Shown: positions 53,566-62,005, numbered from the stretch's first letter. The stretch is DNA of 64,000 bases from Pseudaestuariivita rosea (GCF_017592335.1 NZ_JACNMP010000007.1:1-64000); one strand, 5' to 3'. A program made the numbers and translations. The notes: generated from the letters alone by a model not told the origin.

Positions 53566-55380
53566 TTACTCCTCGTACCACCAAACATGTGGTTGCCAAT
53601 CAAACCAATCTCCATAGATCGGTATATATTCTGGATATTTGAGCTGACGCGCGTGCGCAATCCGGCTGACGTTCCACTGGTAATTCGGAATGACATAGCG
53701 ACCTGCAGTCAACACACGGTCCAATGCGCGGGTGGCGGTGATCAGGTCATCGCGCGTTTCCGCGGCCAGCATATGGTCGATCATCGCTTCGGCGACGGGG
53801 TCGTTCACGCCCATCCAGTTGCGCGTGCCGGGCTGGTTCACCCCCTGACCGCCCCAATAGGCATATTGTTCGTTGCCGGGCGACAGGCTGAGGCCGACCT
53901 GATAGTTCGTCATGTCGAAGTCATAGTTGTTCGTGCGGTCGGTGTATTGGGCGTCATCGACAGTGACGATGGTGGCCTTGATCCCCAGACGTTCCAGCGC
54001 TTGCACATAGATGTTCATGATGGCGGTGTTTTCGGTGTCACCCTGTTTCAGCAGGATCTCGAATTCAAAGGCGCGGCCCTCGGCATTGCGCAGGATGCCG
54101 TCCTGCACGGTCCAGCCCGCGGCCTCAAGCTGGGCCACGGCATGGCGCAGGTTTTGGCGGTTGCGCAGGGTACCGTCGGATACGGGCGGGCTATAGCCGT
54201 CCAGCATGCCCGGCAACAGGATATCGGCAAAGGGTTCCAGCAGGTCGCGTACGCGCCCTTCGGCCGGGCCATCGCGCATACCCAGTTCGGAATTTGAGAA
54301 ATAAGACGTGATCCTGGGTTGCAGGCCGCCGGTGATCGACTGGTTGATGAATTCGAAGTTGAACGCATGGATCAACGCATCGCGTACCCGCCAGTCGGAA
54401 AACAGGCTGTGGCGGGTGTTCATGACATAGCCGGTCATGCCCGAAGGCCGCTGATGCGGGATTTCCGATTTCACGACCTCGCCCGATTGCACACGCGGGA
54501 AATCATACTGCACAGCCCAGGCCTGGGGGTTGCTTTCGCGGTGGGATGTGATGATGCCTGCTTTCAGGGCCTCGAGTATCGCATTTGAATCGCCGAAAAA
54601 TTCGATACGGATCGTTTCCAGATTATAAAGGCCCTGGGTGAAGGGCAGGTCGGCGCCCCAGTAGTCGGGGTTTTTCGTCAATTCCACATAACGGCCCGCG
54701 CGAAAATCGGTGATGACATAAGGCCCGGTGGTGATCGGGATATTATCCAATGTCGATTGTGTGAAATCCACGCCATCCCATTGGGCCTTTTTCAGGATGG
54801 GCCGCATGCCGATCAGCATCGCAAGTTCGGGATCAAAGCTGTTGAAGCTGAACCGGACCGACCGGGGCCCGGTCTGTTCCATGCTTTCCACCTTGCTCCA
54901 TAATCCCAGATAGCGGGGGTGGCCCTGGGTGCTGAGTGTTTCATAGGACCACATCACGTCTTCGATTGTGACCGGGGTGCCATCGGAAAACTGCGCCCCT
55001 TCGCGCAGGGTGAATTCGGCCCATTCGCGGTCGGGTCCGACCTGAATCGATTCGGCCAAAACACCGTAGAGCGAGAAGGGTTCGTCCCAGTTTCGGCCCA
55101 TCAGACTTTCCGAGACCAGAAAGCGCAGCTGCCACGGAGCGCGCCCTTTGAAGATGAACGGATTGAGACTGTCAAAGCTGCCGCGTTCCGCCAGAACGAT
55201 CCGCCCACCCTTGGGCGCATCTGGGTTTACATAGGGCAAAGACACAAAATCCGGTGGCAGGGCAGGGTCCCCATACATAGCTATGCCATGCTGGGGCTCT
55301 GCCGCGGCGAATCCCAAGCTGCAAAGGACAGCAGTGATGAGGCCCAAAACCCTGGCTGTGGGGAAACAGATTGATTTCAT
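53566..55380 (-). CDS. Extracellular solute-binding protein, family 5 (YejA-like peptide binder)
   Basis: A 604-residue periplasmic binding protein with a signal peptide (MKSICFPTARVLGLITAV, cleavage near FAAAE). Family 5 signatures are WAEFTLREGAQFSDGTPVTI, DVMWSYETL and YVITDFRAGRYVELTKNPDYW. The features PHGIAMYGDPALPPDF-like start (here EPQHGIAMYGDPALPPDF) and WNEFDFDMTNYQ-type C-terminal part (here NNYDFDMTNYQVGLSLSPGN) match YejA, the binder of microcin C-type peptides. The ATG at 55380 starts the signal; an upstream ATG gives a non-signal extension. Its ABC partners are not in the window. Confidence 0.85.
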   Translation of the reverse strand: MKSICFPTARVLGLITAVLCSLGFAAAEPQHGIAMYGDPALPPDFVSLPYVNPDAPKGGRIVLAERGSFDSLNPFIFKGRAPWQLRFLVSESLMGRNWDEPFSLYGVLAESIQVGPDREWAEFTLREGAQFSDGTPVTIEDVMWSYETLSTQGHPRYLGLWSKVESMEQTGPRSVRFSFNSFDPELAMLIGMRPILKKAQWDGVDFTQSTLDNIPITTGPYVITDFRAGRYVELTKNPDYWGADLPFTQGLYNLETIRIEFFGDSNAILEALKAGIITSHRESNPQAWAVQYDFPRVQSGEVVKSEIPHQRPSGMTGYVMNTRHSLFSDWRVRDALIHAFNFEFINQSITGGLQPRITSYFSNSELGMRDGPAEGRVRDLLEPFADILLPGMLDGYSPPVSDGTLRNRQNLRHAVAQLEAAGWTVQDGILRNAEGRAFEFEILLKQGDTENTAIMNIYVQALERLGIKATIVTVDDAQYTDRTNNYDFDMTNYQVGLSLSPGNEQYAYWGGQGVNQPGTRNWMGVNDPVAEAMIDHMLAAETRDDLITATRALDRVLTAGRYVIPNYQWNVSRIAHARQLKYPEYIPIYGDWFDWQPHVWWYEE

Positions 55381-55458
55381 TTTGTGAACAATTCCTGATC
55401 GACCTTTTTCGTTAGGCGATATCGTACGCAGGCTTTTCAACCTTTTCAAACTTTTAGC

Positions 55459-55487
55459 TTGGACCGCAGCGCCGGATTGCTTATAAA
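55459..55487 (+). promoter_or_regulatory. Sigma-70-type promoter of the candidate small RNA
   Basis: TTGGAC (55459-55464) and TATAAA (55482-55487) are spaced by exactly 17 bases. The predicted start of transcription is near 55494. The two hexamers match the consensus in five positions each, and no coding frame follows on this strand. Confidence 0.65.
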
Positions 55488-55493
55488 GGGATC

Positions 55494-55569
55494 ACTGCTC
55501 GATAGGTTTCTTGCCTGTATGAAACCTGCCTCAATAACTCAACGCCAGCTTCGTGCTGGCGTTTTTTTT
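55494..55569 (+). ncRNA. Candidate small RNA of about 75 bases with its own promoter and terminator
   Basis: Downstream of the promoter at 55459, a hairpin is formed by AGGTTTC (55504-55510) and GAAACCT (55521-55527). After a single-stranded linker (GCCTCAATAACTC) comes an intrinsic terminator: AACGCCAGC (55541-55549) pairs with GCTGGCGTT (55555-55563) around TTCGT, followed by a run of eight T. There is no gene on the plus strand upstream whose transcript this could end: the nearest is over 2 kb away. The strand is opposite to both neighbours. I do not recognise a family; a trans-acting regulatory RNA is inferred from the layout. Confidence 0.6.
55541..55569 (+). terminator. Intrinsic terminator of the small RNA
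   Basis: A perfect 9-bp stem with loop TTCGT, followed by eight T residues (55562-55569), on the plus strand. It is the strongest intrinsic terminator in the window. Confidence 0.88.
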
Positions 55570-55656
55570 GGCTATCAGGTTACGGTCTTTTCGGTGTGTG
55601 GGATTTATGAGGTCCCGGATCAGGTCCGGGACTGCGCAGATGTCAACAAATCAGTG

Positions 55657-56034
55657 TCACGCGTCTTTTTTCGCTAGCAGGAAAGGCGCGGACAGGTCGC
55701 GGTAGTCGCGGGCGTTGATGACGCCGACGAAGCTGCGGTCGTCTTTCAGTGTGCAGATAAAAGTGACCTCATTCCGTTTGCCGCCAATAAACCCAGCGGC
55801 CAGCGCGCCCAGGGGGCCCGCGACAAAGGCGCCGGCCAGTCCCCATCCGAATGACCCGGTGATGGAACGCGAATCGTCAGCCGAGACCTCCTCGATCTTT
55901 TCGATCTGGTTCGTGTCGATGATTTCGCGGTGAATGCGGTCGGCGGATTTCAAACACAGTTTCCCGTCGCGAAACTGATGCCCCGATGCGTGCTGAAAAT
56001 CACCTGCGATGATTCTGAAAAGTCCAAAAGCCAT
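55657..56034 (-). CDS. Hypothetical protein with a glycine-zipper-like segment
   Basis: A 125-residue protein I do not recognise. The first ~55 residues look soluble (MAFGLFRIIAGDFQHASGHQ). Residues ~58-85 are small and hydrophobic with spaced glycines (GWGLAGAFVAGPLGALAAGF), like glycine-zipper segments that pack in or on membranes. The last ~35 residues form a probable beta-hairpin (NEVTFICTLKDDRSFVGVI). A start ATG at 56034 is supported by open codons only. It lies between the small RNA and the RTX genes. Confidence 0.55.
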   Translation of the reverse strand: MAFGLFRIIAGDFQHASGHQFRDGKLCLKSADRIHREIIDTNQIEKIEEVSADDSRSITGSFGWGLAGAFVAGPLGALAAGFIGGKRNEVTFICTLKDDRSFVGVINARDYRDLSAPFLLAKKDA

Positions 56035-56111
56035 GCCTGAATATCCCGAATTTTCTATACATTCTTATATATATGAACTGAAAATCAGGGCGCAACGCCG
56101 GTGGTGGCGAT

Positions 56112-56134
56112 CCCCCGCGACTGTTGCGCGGGGG
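56112..56134 (-). terminator. Hairpin after the first RTX gene
   Basis: CCCCCGCG (56112-56119) pairs perfectly with CGCGGGGG (56127-56134), 15 bases beyond the RTX gene stop at 56150. The T tract is poor on the minus strand, so the element may only stabilise the mRNA end. Confidence 0.5.
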
Positions 56135-56149
56135 ACGTTGTTTTGCAGA

Positions 56150-57343
56150 TCAGATACCGGTCGTCAGGGACGTATCGGTGAAGTTGTCGACCGTCAGATC
56201 CAATAGGGCCAGATCTTCGAACGTGACGACATTTCCGGTATTGCCGCCCGTCCAGACGACGTCGCTGCCGACCTGAGTGGCCTCGGCCAGGAACTGATCG
56301 AACTGATCCTGGGCGCTGCCTGTGTTGCCGATAACGATGATATCGTCTTCAGCGACGGAAAAGTCGGTAACAGATGCCGCGCCGCCAGCACCCAGGGCCG
56401 TGCTGTCGGAAAAGACAAAGACATCGGCATCAGCGCCACCGGACAGCGTCGCAGTCCCGCTGTAGAAGGCCAGCGTATCGGCGCCGCTTTCGCCGCGCAG
56501 CGTGTTATCGCCCGCAGCACTGATCAGGGTGTCGTTTCCTGTGCCGCCTGTCAGGACATCGCTGCCGGAAAAGCTGACGATGCGGTCATTGCCCGCGCCG
56601 CCGAGCATGGTGTCATTGCTGGCCGTTGCCCCGCGTTCTGAACTGAGGATCGTGTCATTGCCGCTGCCGCCGTCGATAAAGTCAGCACCGCCATCGCCAT
56701 CCAGAAAGTCGTCGCCCGCGCCACCGAAGACAGTGTCTTCGCCTGAACCGCCGCGCACGGTATCCGCGCCAGCGTCACCAAACAATATGTCATTGCCCGC
56801 GCCGCCTTCGATCTGGTCATCGCCCGATTTGCCACCGATGCGGTCATTGCCGTTCTGCCCGAAGATGGCATCATTGCCACCGCCGCCGCGCATGATGTCG
56901 TTGCCTTCGCCGCCGAACAGCACGTCATCGCCAAAACCGCCGTCGATCAGGTCGTTACCAGCCTGACCGTCCAGACGGTCATTGCCGCCTTCGCCAAGCA
57001 GGGTGTCACCACCGCCGCCACCGCGCAGCAAATCGTCGCCATCGCCACCTTCCAGTGTGTCATTGCCGTTATCGCCGAACAGGGTGTCCTGGCCATTGCC
57101 GCCGTCGATAAAGTCATTGCCATCGCGGCCACCGATCCGGTCATTCCCATCTTCGCCGAGTAGCCTGTCGTTGCCTTCGCGGCCACGGATCACGTCATCA
57201 CCCGCGCCACCGGCCAGCGTATCGTCGCCAGGGCCTCCTTCTAACGTATCATTTCCGGGTGTGCCTGTCTGGCTGATCGCATTTGCCACCAGATCCGATG
57301 CTGGTAGTTGCGTGTCCAATTCGAATGTAAGGTCCGTTGTCAT
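56150..57343 (-). CDS. RTX calcium-binding repeat protein (hemolysin-type), short
   Basis: A 397-residue acidic protein made almost only of nonapeptide GGxGxDxUx repeats, from about residue 28 (TPGNDTLEGGPGDDTLAGG) to about 310; they bind calcium in beta-rolls after export. The N-terminal ~27 residues are short and without enzyme domain. The C-terminal ~75 residues (FSVAEDDIIVIGNTGSAQDQF, then VVTFEDLALLDLTVDNFTD) resemble the end of the neighbouring RTX protein. Such proteins are exported by type I secretion with an uncleaved C-terminal signal. No TolC/HlyB/HlyD genes lie in the window. A surface or extracellular matrix role is likely. Confidence 0.85.
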   Translation of the reverse strand: MTTDLTFELDTQLPASDLVANAISQTGTPGNDTLEGGPGDDTLAGGAGDDVIRGREGNDRLLGEDGNDRIGGRDGNDFIDGGNGQDTLFGDNGNDTLEGGDGDDLLRGGGGGDTLLGEGGNDRLDGQAGNDLIDGGFGDDVLFGGEGNDIMRGGGGNDAIFGQNGNDRIGGKSGDDQIEGGAGNDILFGDAGADTVRGGSGEDTVFGGAGDDFLDGDGGADFIDGGSGNDTILSSERGATASNDTMLGGAGNDRIVSFSGSDVLTGGTGNDTLISAAGDNTLRGESGADTLAFYSGTATLSGGADADVFVFSDSTALGAGGAASVTDFSVAEDDIIVIGNTGSAQDQFDQFLAEATQVGSDVVWTGGNTGNVVTFEDLALLDLTVDNFTDTSLTTGI

Positions 57344-57554
57344 CTTACGCTCCTAAGGATGCTGAAAAGAGTAACTGGACCTAAGGGCAAATGAATTTGG
57401 CTCACAAATGATTGTTTTGTAAACCGCAACAATCCCGAGTTTCCGCCGATCTGGTTCGAAAAGGATAAGAAATTAGTCGCCTATTTGATGTTTTTAGAAC
57501 CCCACGGCTTCAACCCATGATAGCAAAAGCAGCATCTGCCAAAGGATCGGGCAA

Positions 57555-57580
57555 AGGCCCGTGATTAAAATCACAGGCCT
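57555..57580 (-). terminator. Inverted repeat after the second RTX gene
   Basis: AGGCCCGTGATT (57555-57566) and AATCACAGGCCT (57569-57580) pair with one mismatch and a very short loop, 15 bases after the stop at 57595. It should reduce read-through into the next RTX gene. The surrounding 251-base gap also holds the AT-rich promoter area of the first RTX gene. Confidence 0.6.
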
Positions 57581-57594
57581 ATTAAGTTGCTTGT

Positions 57595-58755
57595 TCAAAA
57601 CATCGCCGGTTCGTCGACTGCGAAGTTGTCGACTGTCAGATCATCCAAGTCAACATTTCGGAAGCGGACCGTGACCGTGTCGTCTTCATTCGTCCAGATA
57701 ACGTCATTTCCAACCTGTTCAGTTTCCAGCAGGAACAGATCGAACTGTTCTTCGACAGTGACAAATCGACCGCTAATAAGAATACGGTCTTCCGATGCCG
57801 TGAAGTCATTTACAGTGAAATTGCCTGTATCTGAGTGAGCTGGGTCGTTTGGGGAAATCTGATCAAAGAAAACAAACGTGTCTGAACCGCTATTCCCGAC
57901 AAGAGTTCCTGTTCCAGAGATAGCGCCGATAAAGTCGTCACCCGCACCACCCCGCAGAATGCTGTTACCGTTTTCCATTACAATGCCATCATTGCCTGCG
58001 CCGCCATTCAAAACGTCATTACCGCCGTATGAAATAAGAAAATCTGCGCCATCGCCACCGTTTAAGGTGTCATCGCCATACACGGGTGTGTTGGTCCCAA
58101 ATGGGGTGTCGTCATCAAATAATGTGTCGTTACCGACGCCACCAATAATTAGATCATCTCCGTCTCCTCCTGAGAGTTGATCATTTCCATCATCACCATA
58201 AATCCGATCATTTCCGTCGCCGCCTCCTATTACGTCATCACCTGCTTTGCCGCCGATGCGATCATCGCCACCGCCACCTCCTAACCAATCATCACCATTG
58301 CCACCACGTATTACATCGTTACCATTGTTGCCGAATATAGAATCATTGCCATCCCCGCCGTTGATCGTTTCTGCAGCATCTGTTGCGTTCAAGAAATCAT
58401 CTTCGGCGCTAAGATTTGTTCGAGCTGCCGTCAGAATGTTATCAAAGCCATAGTATTCATTCAGCTTAAACCAATCAGGGTCATCCATATTCAACTGAGC
58501 CACGTCATTTTCGAATGGATCGAACACTTTAACAACTTTTAGTACTGGATCGAATCTGCCATTCGTATCCACAAAGCCATATTCAATTGATGTGATAGTA
58601 CCGCTGACTGGCACCATATTCATGCCATCGCCCGCATAGGTTAGATTTACGCCTGTTACGGTTATGCCTGCAAAAAACATATCTGGGGCTGTGAAGCCAA
58701 ACCGGAAACCAGTGGGCGTGGCAAAAACGAAGTCTGAAACAAAGCCAGACATCAT
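57595..58755 (-). CDS. RTX calcium-binding repeat protein with a distinct N-terminal domain
   Basis: A 386-residue protein. Residues ~1-105 form a beta-rich domain (VFATPTGFRFGFTAPDMFFA, VSGTITSIEYGFVDTNGRF) of unknown function, followed by RTX repeats from about residue 130 (ETINGGDGNDSIFGNNGND) to ~290. The C-terminal ~85 residues match the neighbouring RTX protein in pattern: DF-ASEDRILI, EEQFDLFLLETEQVGNDVIW, LDDLTVDNF. The tail is likely the type I secretion signal. Codon use is more AT-rich than in the first RTX gene. The start is one of two adjacent ATG codons at 58755. Confidence 0.82.
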   Translation of the reverse strand: MMSGFVSDFVFATPTGFRFGFTAPDMFFAGITVTGVNLTYAGDGMNMVPVSGTITSIEYGFVDTNGRFDPVLKVVKVFDPFENDVAQLNMDDPDWFKLNEYYGFDNILTAARTNLSAEDDFLNATDAAETINGGDGNDSIFGNNGNDVIRGGNGDDWLGGGGGDDRIGGKAGDDVIGGGDGNDRIYGDDGNDQLSGGDGDDLIIGGVGNDTLFDDDTPFGTNTPVYGDDTLNGGDGADFLISYGGNDVLNGGAGNDGIVMENGNSILRGGAGDDFIGAISGTGTLVGNSGSDTFVFFDQISPNDPAHSDTGNFTVNDFTASEDRILISGRFVTVEEQFDLFLLETEQVGNDVIWTNEDDTVTVRFRNVDLDDLTVDNFAVDEPAMF

Positions 58756-58966
58756 GGTATCCTCATATTTTTCATCAACTTAAATGCGAATGCATACACT
58801 TATACACACGCCATTTATCGGGAATGTGAATTGGTTTAATCATTAACAGTTTTGTAATGTTGAAAATCTGCATCATGTGCTTTGTTGCGGTTTTTTGACG
58901 AAGGCAAACATTTCTTTGCAGTTGCAGCATTCCAACCTATTTATCTGATAGCAAAAGGATTGAACG

Positions 58967-59740
58967 ATGCATTTAAACGGAAAAACAGCCGTCATCACCG
59001 GGTCGAATTCGGGCATTGGCCTTGGGGTCGCGAAAGAGCTGGCGAAGGCGGGGGCGAATGTGGTCTTGAATTCGTTCACCGACAATGACGAAGATCATGC
59101 GTTGGCTCAGGAAATCGCCGATGTCACCGGGGTCGAGGCGCGGTATATCAAGGCGGATATGTCCAAGGGCGATGAATGCCGGATGCTGATCGAGGAAGCC
59201 GGGGCCTGTGACATCCTGATCAATAATGCGGGTATTCAGCATGTGGCGGGCATCGATGAATTCCCACCCGAAAAATGGAATGCGATCATCGCGATTAACC
59301 TCAGTTCGGCTTTCCACACCACCGCGGGGGCCTTGCCGTTGATGCGCAAGGCCGGTTGGGGCAGGGTGATCAACATCGCCTCGGCCCATGGGTTGACGGC
59401 CTCGCCCTATAAATCGGCCTATGTGGCGGCCAAGCACGGAATTGTGGGCATGACCAAAGTCGTGGCGCTGGAAACGGCCGAAGAACCGATCACCGCCAAC
59501 GCGATCTGCCCCGGTTACGTTCTGACACCACTGGTCGAGGAACAGATCCCCGATACGATGAAAAAATACGACATGGACCGCGAAACAGCGATCAAAGAGG
59601 TGATGCTGACCCGCCAGCCGTCGAAGGAATTCGCGACGGTCGAACAATTGGGGGGGACGGCGGTGTTTCTGGCCTCGGACGCGGCGGCACAGATCACTGG
59701 CACAACCATCAGCGTCGACGGAGGGTGGACCGCATTATGA
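58967..59740 (+). CDS. bdhA: 3-hydroxybutyrate dehydrogenase (SDR family)
   Basis: A 257-residue NAD-dependent short-chain dehydrogenase that interconverts 3-hydroxybutyrate and acetoacetate in polyhydroxybutyrate turnover. The cofactor motif is TGSNSGIGLGVA, followed by NNAG, the catalytic triad with Ser in NIASAHGL and Tyr-x-x-x-Lys in SAYVAAKHG, and AICPGYVLTPLVEEQI. The ATG at 58967 follows AAAAGGAT. The gene overlaps the pentapeptide-repeat gene by four bases (ATGA) and so heads a three-gene translationally coupled operon. Confidence 0.93.
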   Translation: MHLNGKTAVITGSNSGIGLGVAKELAKAGANVVLNSFTDNDEDHALAQEIADVTGVEARYIKADMSKGDECRMLIEEAGACDILINNAGIQHVAGIDEFPPEKWNAIIAINLSSAFHTTAGALPLMRKAGWGRVINIASAHGLTASPYKSAYVAAKHGIVGMTKVVALETAEEPITANAICPGYVLTPLVEEQIPDTMKKYDMDRETAIKEVMLTRQPSKEFATVEQLGGTAVFLASDAAAQITGTTISVDGGWTAL

Positions 59741-60051
59741 GCGATAAGCTTCAGATCAAGGATCAGGCACTGAACGGGTCAGATTTTAAAAGCGTCAGTC
59801 TGAAAAACAGCCAATTTCAAGATGTTGATATGGTCGATACGAAAATTGTCGACACCAATATGACTGGCCTGACCTTTGAAAACGTCAATCTGACCGATGC
59901 AACCTTTGACGATGTCAATCTGTCCGGCGCCAGCATCAATGCCGCCAATCTGACGGGGCTAGAGATTACGAATGCTGATCTGACCGACGCCATGATCGAC
60001 GGCATTCTGATCACCGATCTGATCGCGGCCTATGAAGCGAGCCAGCTGTGA
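59737..60051 (+). CDS. Pentapeptide-repeat protein
   Basis: A 104-residue soluble protein made of tandem A(D/N)LxX-type pentapeptides: ALNGSDFKSVSLKNSQF, TGLTFENVNLTDATF, DDVNLSGASINAANLTG and NADLTDAMI. This forms a right-handed quadrilateral beta-helix. Pentapeptide proteins commonly act as protein-protein or DNA-mimic elements. It is coupled on both sides: ATGA overlap with bdhA upstream and GTGA overlap with the patatin gene downstream, suggesting a partner of these enzymes. Confidence 0.82.
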   Translation: MSDKLQIKDQALNGSDFKSVSLKNSQFQDVDMVDTKIVDTNMTGLTFENVNLTDATFDDVNLSGASINAANLTGLEITNADLTDAMIDGILITDLIAAYEASQL

Positions 60052-61079
60052 AGCGCATCAATCTGGCCCTGCAGGGGGGTGGGGCGCATGGGGCTTTTAC
60101 CTGGGGTGTGCTGGATCGGCTGCTGGATGAGGATGACATTGAAATCGCTGGTATTTCCGGCACATCGGCCGGAGCTCTGAACGGTGCGGCCTTCAAGGCC
60201 GGCATGCTGGAGGGCGGGCGCGAGGGCGCGCGGGAAAACCTGGATTGGTTGTGGCGCAGTGTGGGCGCGATCAACGATCTGCGGATGGCCAGCTGGATGA
60301 CTGCGCTTATGCCGTCGCTGTCGCAGATCAGCCGGTCGATTGAATACAGTCTGCCGTTTTCCTTTATCGACAGTGCCAGCCGCATTTTTTCGCCCTATAA
60401 TTATGGGCCGTTCTATCGCAATCCTTTAGAGCGGATTGTCGAACAGTTTTCCTATGACAAGGTCTGCGCGCACGAAGGACCGGCGTTTTTCGTCTGCGCC
60501 ACGAATGTCCGCAACGGCAAGATCAAGATTTTCGAAGGCGATCAGATTTCGACCCAGGCCATTCTGGCGTCGGCATGTCTGCCGACACTGTTTCAGGCCG
60601 TTGAAATCCACGATCCCGACACCGACCAGGTCGAGGCCTATTGGGATGGCGGATACACCGGCAATCCTGCACTGTTCCCGCTGTTTACGGCGGAGTTGCC
60701 CGACGATATCGTCATCGTGAACATCAATCCGCTGGAACGGTCCGATGTGCCCAAAACCGCGCAGGAAATCCAGAACCGGATCAATGAGATCAGCTTTAAT
60801 TCGTCCTTGCTGCGTGAGCTGCGCGCGATAAATTTCGTCAAGCGCCTGCTGGATGAGGGGTCGCTTAAGCCCGGCTCAATGGAGGATGTTCTGGTCCATA
60901 TGATCGCCGATGATGATCTGATGAATATGCTCAGCGTGGCGACCAAACTGGTGCCGTCCCCTTATGTTCTGTCCGAGCTGAAACAGGCCGGTCAGCAGGC
61001 AGCGGATCGTTTCATCGCCGCGCATAAAGACAGCCTGAACGTCGAAAGCACAATCGATCTGCCCGCTATGTTTAACTAG
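60048..61079 (+). CDS. Patatin-like phospholipase/esterase
   Basis: A 343-residue hydrolase with the patatin fold. The oxyanion hole is GGGAHGAFTWG, the nucleophile Ser lies in GTSAGALNGAA, and the catalytic Asp is in WDGGYTGNP. It lacks a signal peptide, so it acts in the cytoplasm. It starts with GTG overlapping the stop of the pentapeptide gene and is the third gene of the bdhA operon. With a hydroxybutyrate dehydrogenase as neighbour, hydrolysis of polyhydroxybutyrate or its oligomers is a plausible role, but this is inferred from context; lipid hydrolysis is the family norm. Confidence 0.88.
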   Translation: MKRINLALQGGGAHGAFTWGVLDRLLDEDDIEIAGISGTSAGALNGAAFKAGMLEGGREGARENLDWLWRSVGAINDLRMASWMTALMPSLSQISRSIEYSLPFSFIDSASRIFSPYNYGPFYRNPLERIVEQFSYDKVCAHEGPAFFVCATNVRNGKIKIFEGDQISTQAILASACLPTLFQAVEIHDPDTDQVEAYWDGGYTGNPALFPLFTAELPDDIVIVNINPLERSDVPKTAQEIQNRINEISFNSSLLRELRAINFVKRLLDEGSLKPGSMEDVLVHMIADDDLMNMLSVATKLVPSPYVLSELKQAGQQAADRFIAAHKDSLNVESTIDLPAMFN

Positions 61080-61104
61080 GCGCAGTCTCGGACCTCAAGT
61101 GCCT

Positions 61105-61929
61105 TCAACGCCGCTTCTCATCCGACATCAACCGGCTGATTTGGGCGTCAGGTATAGCATCTTGGGCGTAGGTGAAGGTGCCATGATCGCGCACCTCTTC
61201 CGCGGCGCGTATCATTGCACCCCAGGCCGCGCGGGCGAAGGACCCGCCGACGCTGATGCGTGTGACACCGGCATCGGCCAGTTCGGAAACAGTGTATTGC
61301 CCACCGCTTAGGCCCATCACGACGTTGACCGGTTTGCTGATCGATGCGCAGACCGTTCTTATCGCGTTCAGATCTGGCAAATCGGGCGCATAAAGCACAT
61401 CGGCACCGACAGCTTCAAAGGCTTGCAGCCGCTTGATGGTATCATCCAGATCCGGGCGACCGTATGAGAAATTCTCGGCCCGCGCCGTCAGCAGGAACGG
61501 GCGATCTTGTTTTGCTTCGACCGCGGCCTGAATGCGTTCGACCGATAACTGCATGTCGATGATCGGGTTCGCGGCGTCGCCGGTCGTATCTTCGATTGTG
61601 CCGCCAACAAGACCGATATCGCAGGCCTGCCGGATTGTTTCTGCGCAGGCGTCGGGGGTGCGCCCGAAACCGTCTTCCAGGTCGGCTGATACCGGCAAAT
61701 CGGTCGCTTCAACAATTGTTTTGGCGTTCAACAGAACCTCATCGCGGCTTAATCCGGCAGTTGCATCGCGCCGCCCGACGGAAAAGGCATAACCTGCGCT
61801 GGTCGTGGCGAGCGCAGGAAACCCAAGATGTGTCAGAATACGTGCCGACCCAGCATCCCAAGCATTGGGAATGACAAAGGTGTTCCCCTCGGCGTGCAAC
61901 GTTTTGAAGGTTTCAAATTTTGCCGTCAT
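61105..61929 (-). CDS. Isocitrate lyase/PEP mutase family enzyme
   Basis: A 274-residue TIM-barrel enzyme of the PEP mutase/isocitrate lyase superfamily. FVIPNAWDAGSARIL, TTSAGYAFSVGRRDA, LPVSADLEDGFGRTP and GGTIEDTTGD are family features; the D-E-D pattern binds Mg. The KDKCGH signature of isocitrate lyase is absent, so it is of the carboxy-PEP-mutase/oxaloacetate-hydrolase-like type. The ATG at 61929 follows GGGGAAG; an upstream ATG is inside a repeat. Substrate unknown. Confidence 0.87.
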   Translation of the reverse strand: MTAKFETFKTLHAEGNTFVIPNAWDAGSARILTHLGFPALATTSAGYAFSVGRRDATAGLSRDEVLLNAKTIVEATDLPVSADLEDGFGRTPDACAETIRQACDIGLVGGTIEDTTGDAANPIIDMQLSVERIQAAVEAKQDRPFLLTARAENFSYGRPDLDDTIKRLQAFEAVGADVLYAPDLPDLNAIRTVCASISKPVNVVMGLSGGQYTVSELADAGVTRISVGGSFARAAWGAMIRAAEEVRDHGTFTYAQDAIPDAQISRLMSDEKRR

Positions 61930-61933
61930 AACT

Positions 61934-62003
61934 TCCCCATTATTGTTCATAAAATACTCTGGGGGATGAGCGCTCTTGGGCGCGAAGGGGGCAACGCCCC
62001 CTT
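61934..62003. repeat. GAGTATTT-type repeat, copy 5 (half), with a GC hairpin
   Basis: On the minus strand the order is GGGGGCGTTGCCCCC (hairpin 61985-62003, just after the DUF502 stop), GCGCCCAAGAGCGC, then CCCCAGAGTATTTT followed by ATGAACAATAA. This resembles the composite element at 41162-41250 and copy 4 at 46611. Here it separates two genes on one strand and ends just before the ribosome site of the PEP-mutase family gene. Confidence 0.6.
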
Positions 62004-62005
62004 AA

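Noticed and set aside
56502-57356. Long plus-strand Pro/Ser-rich frames opposite the RTX repeats
   Set aside because: They arise from the nine-residue repeat structure of the RTX gene read in antisense; the pattern is a by-product of the repeat.
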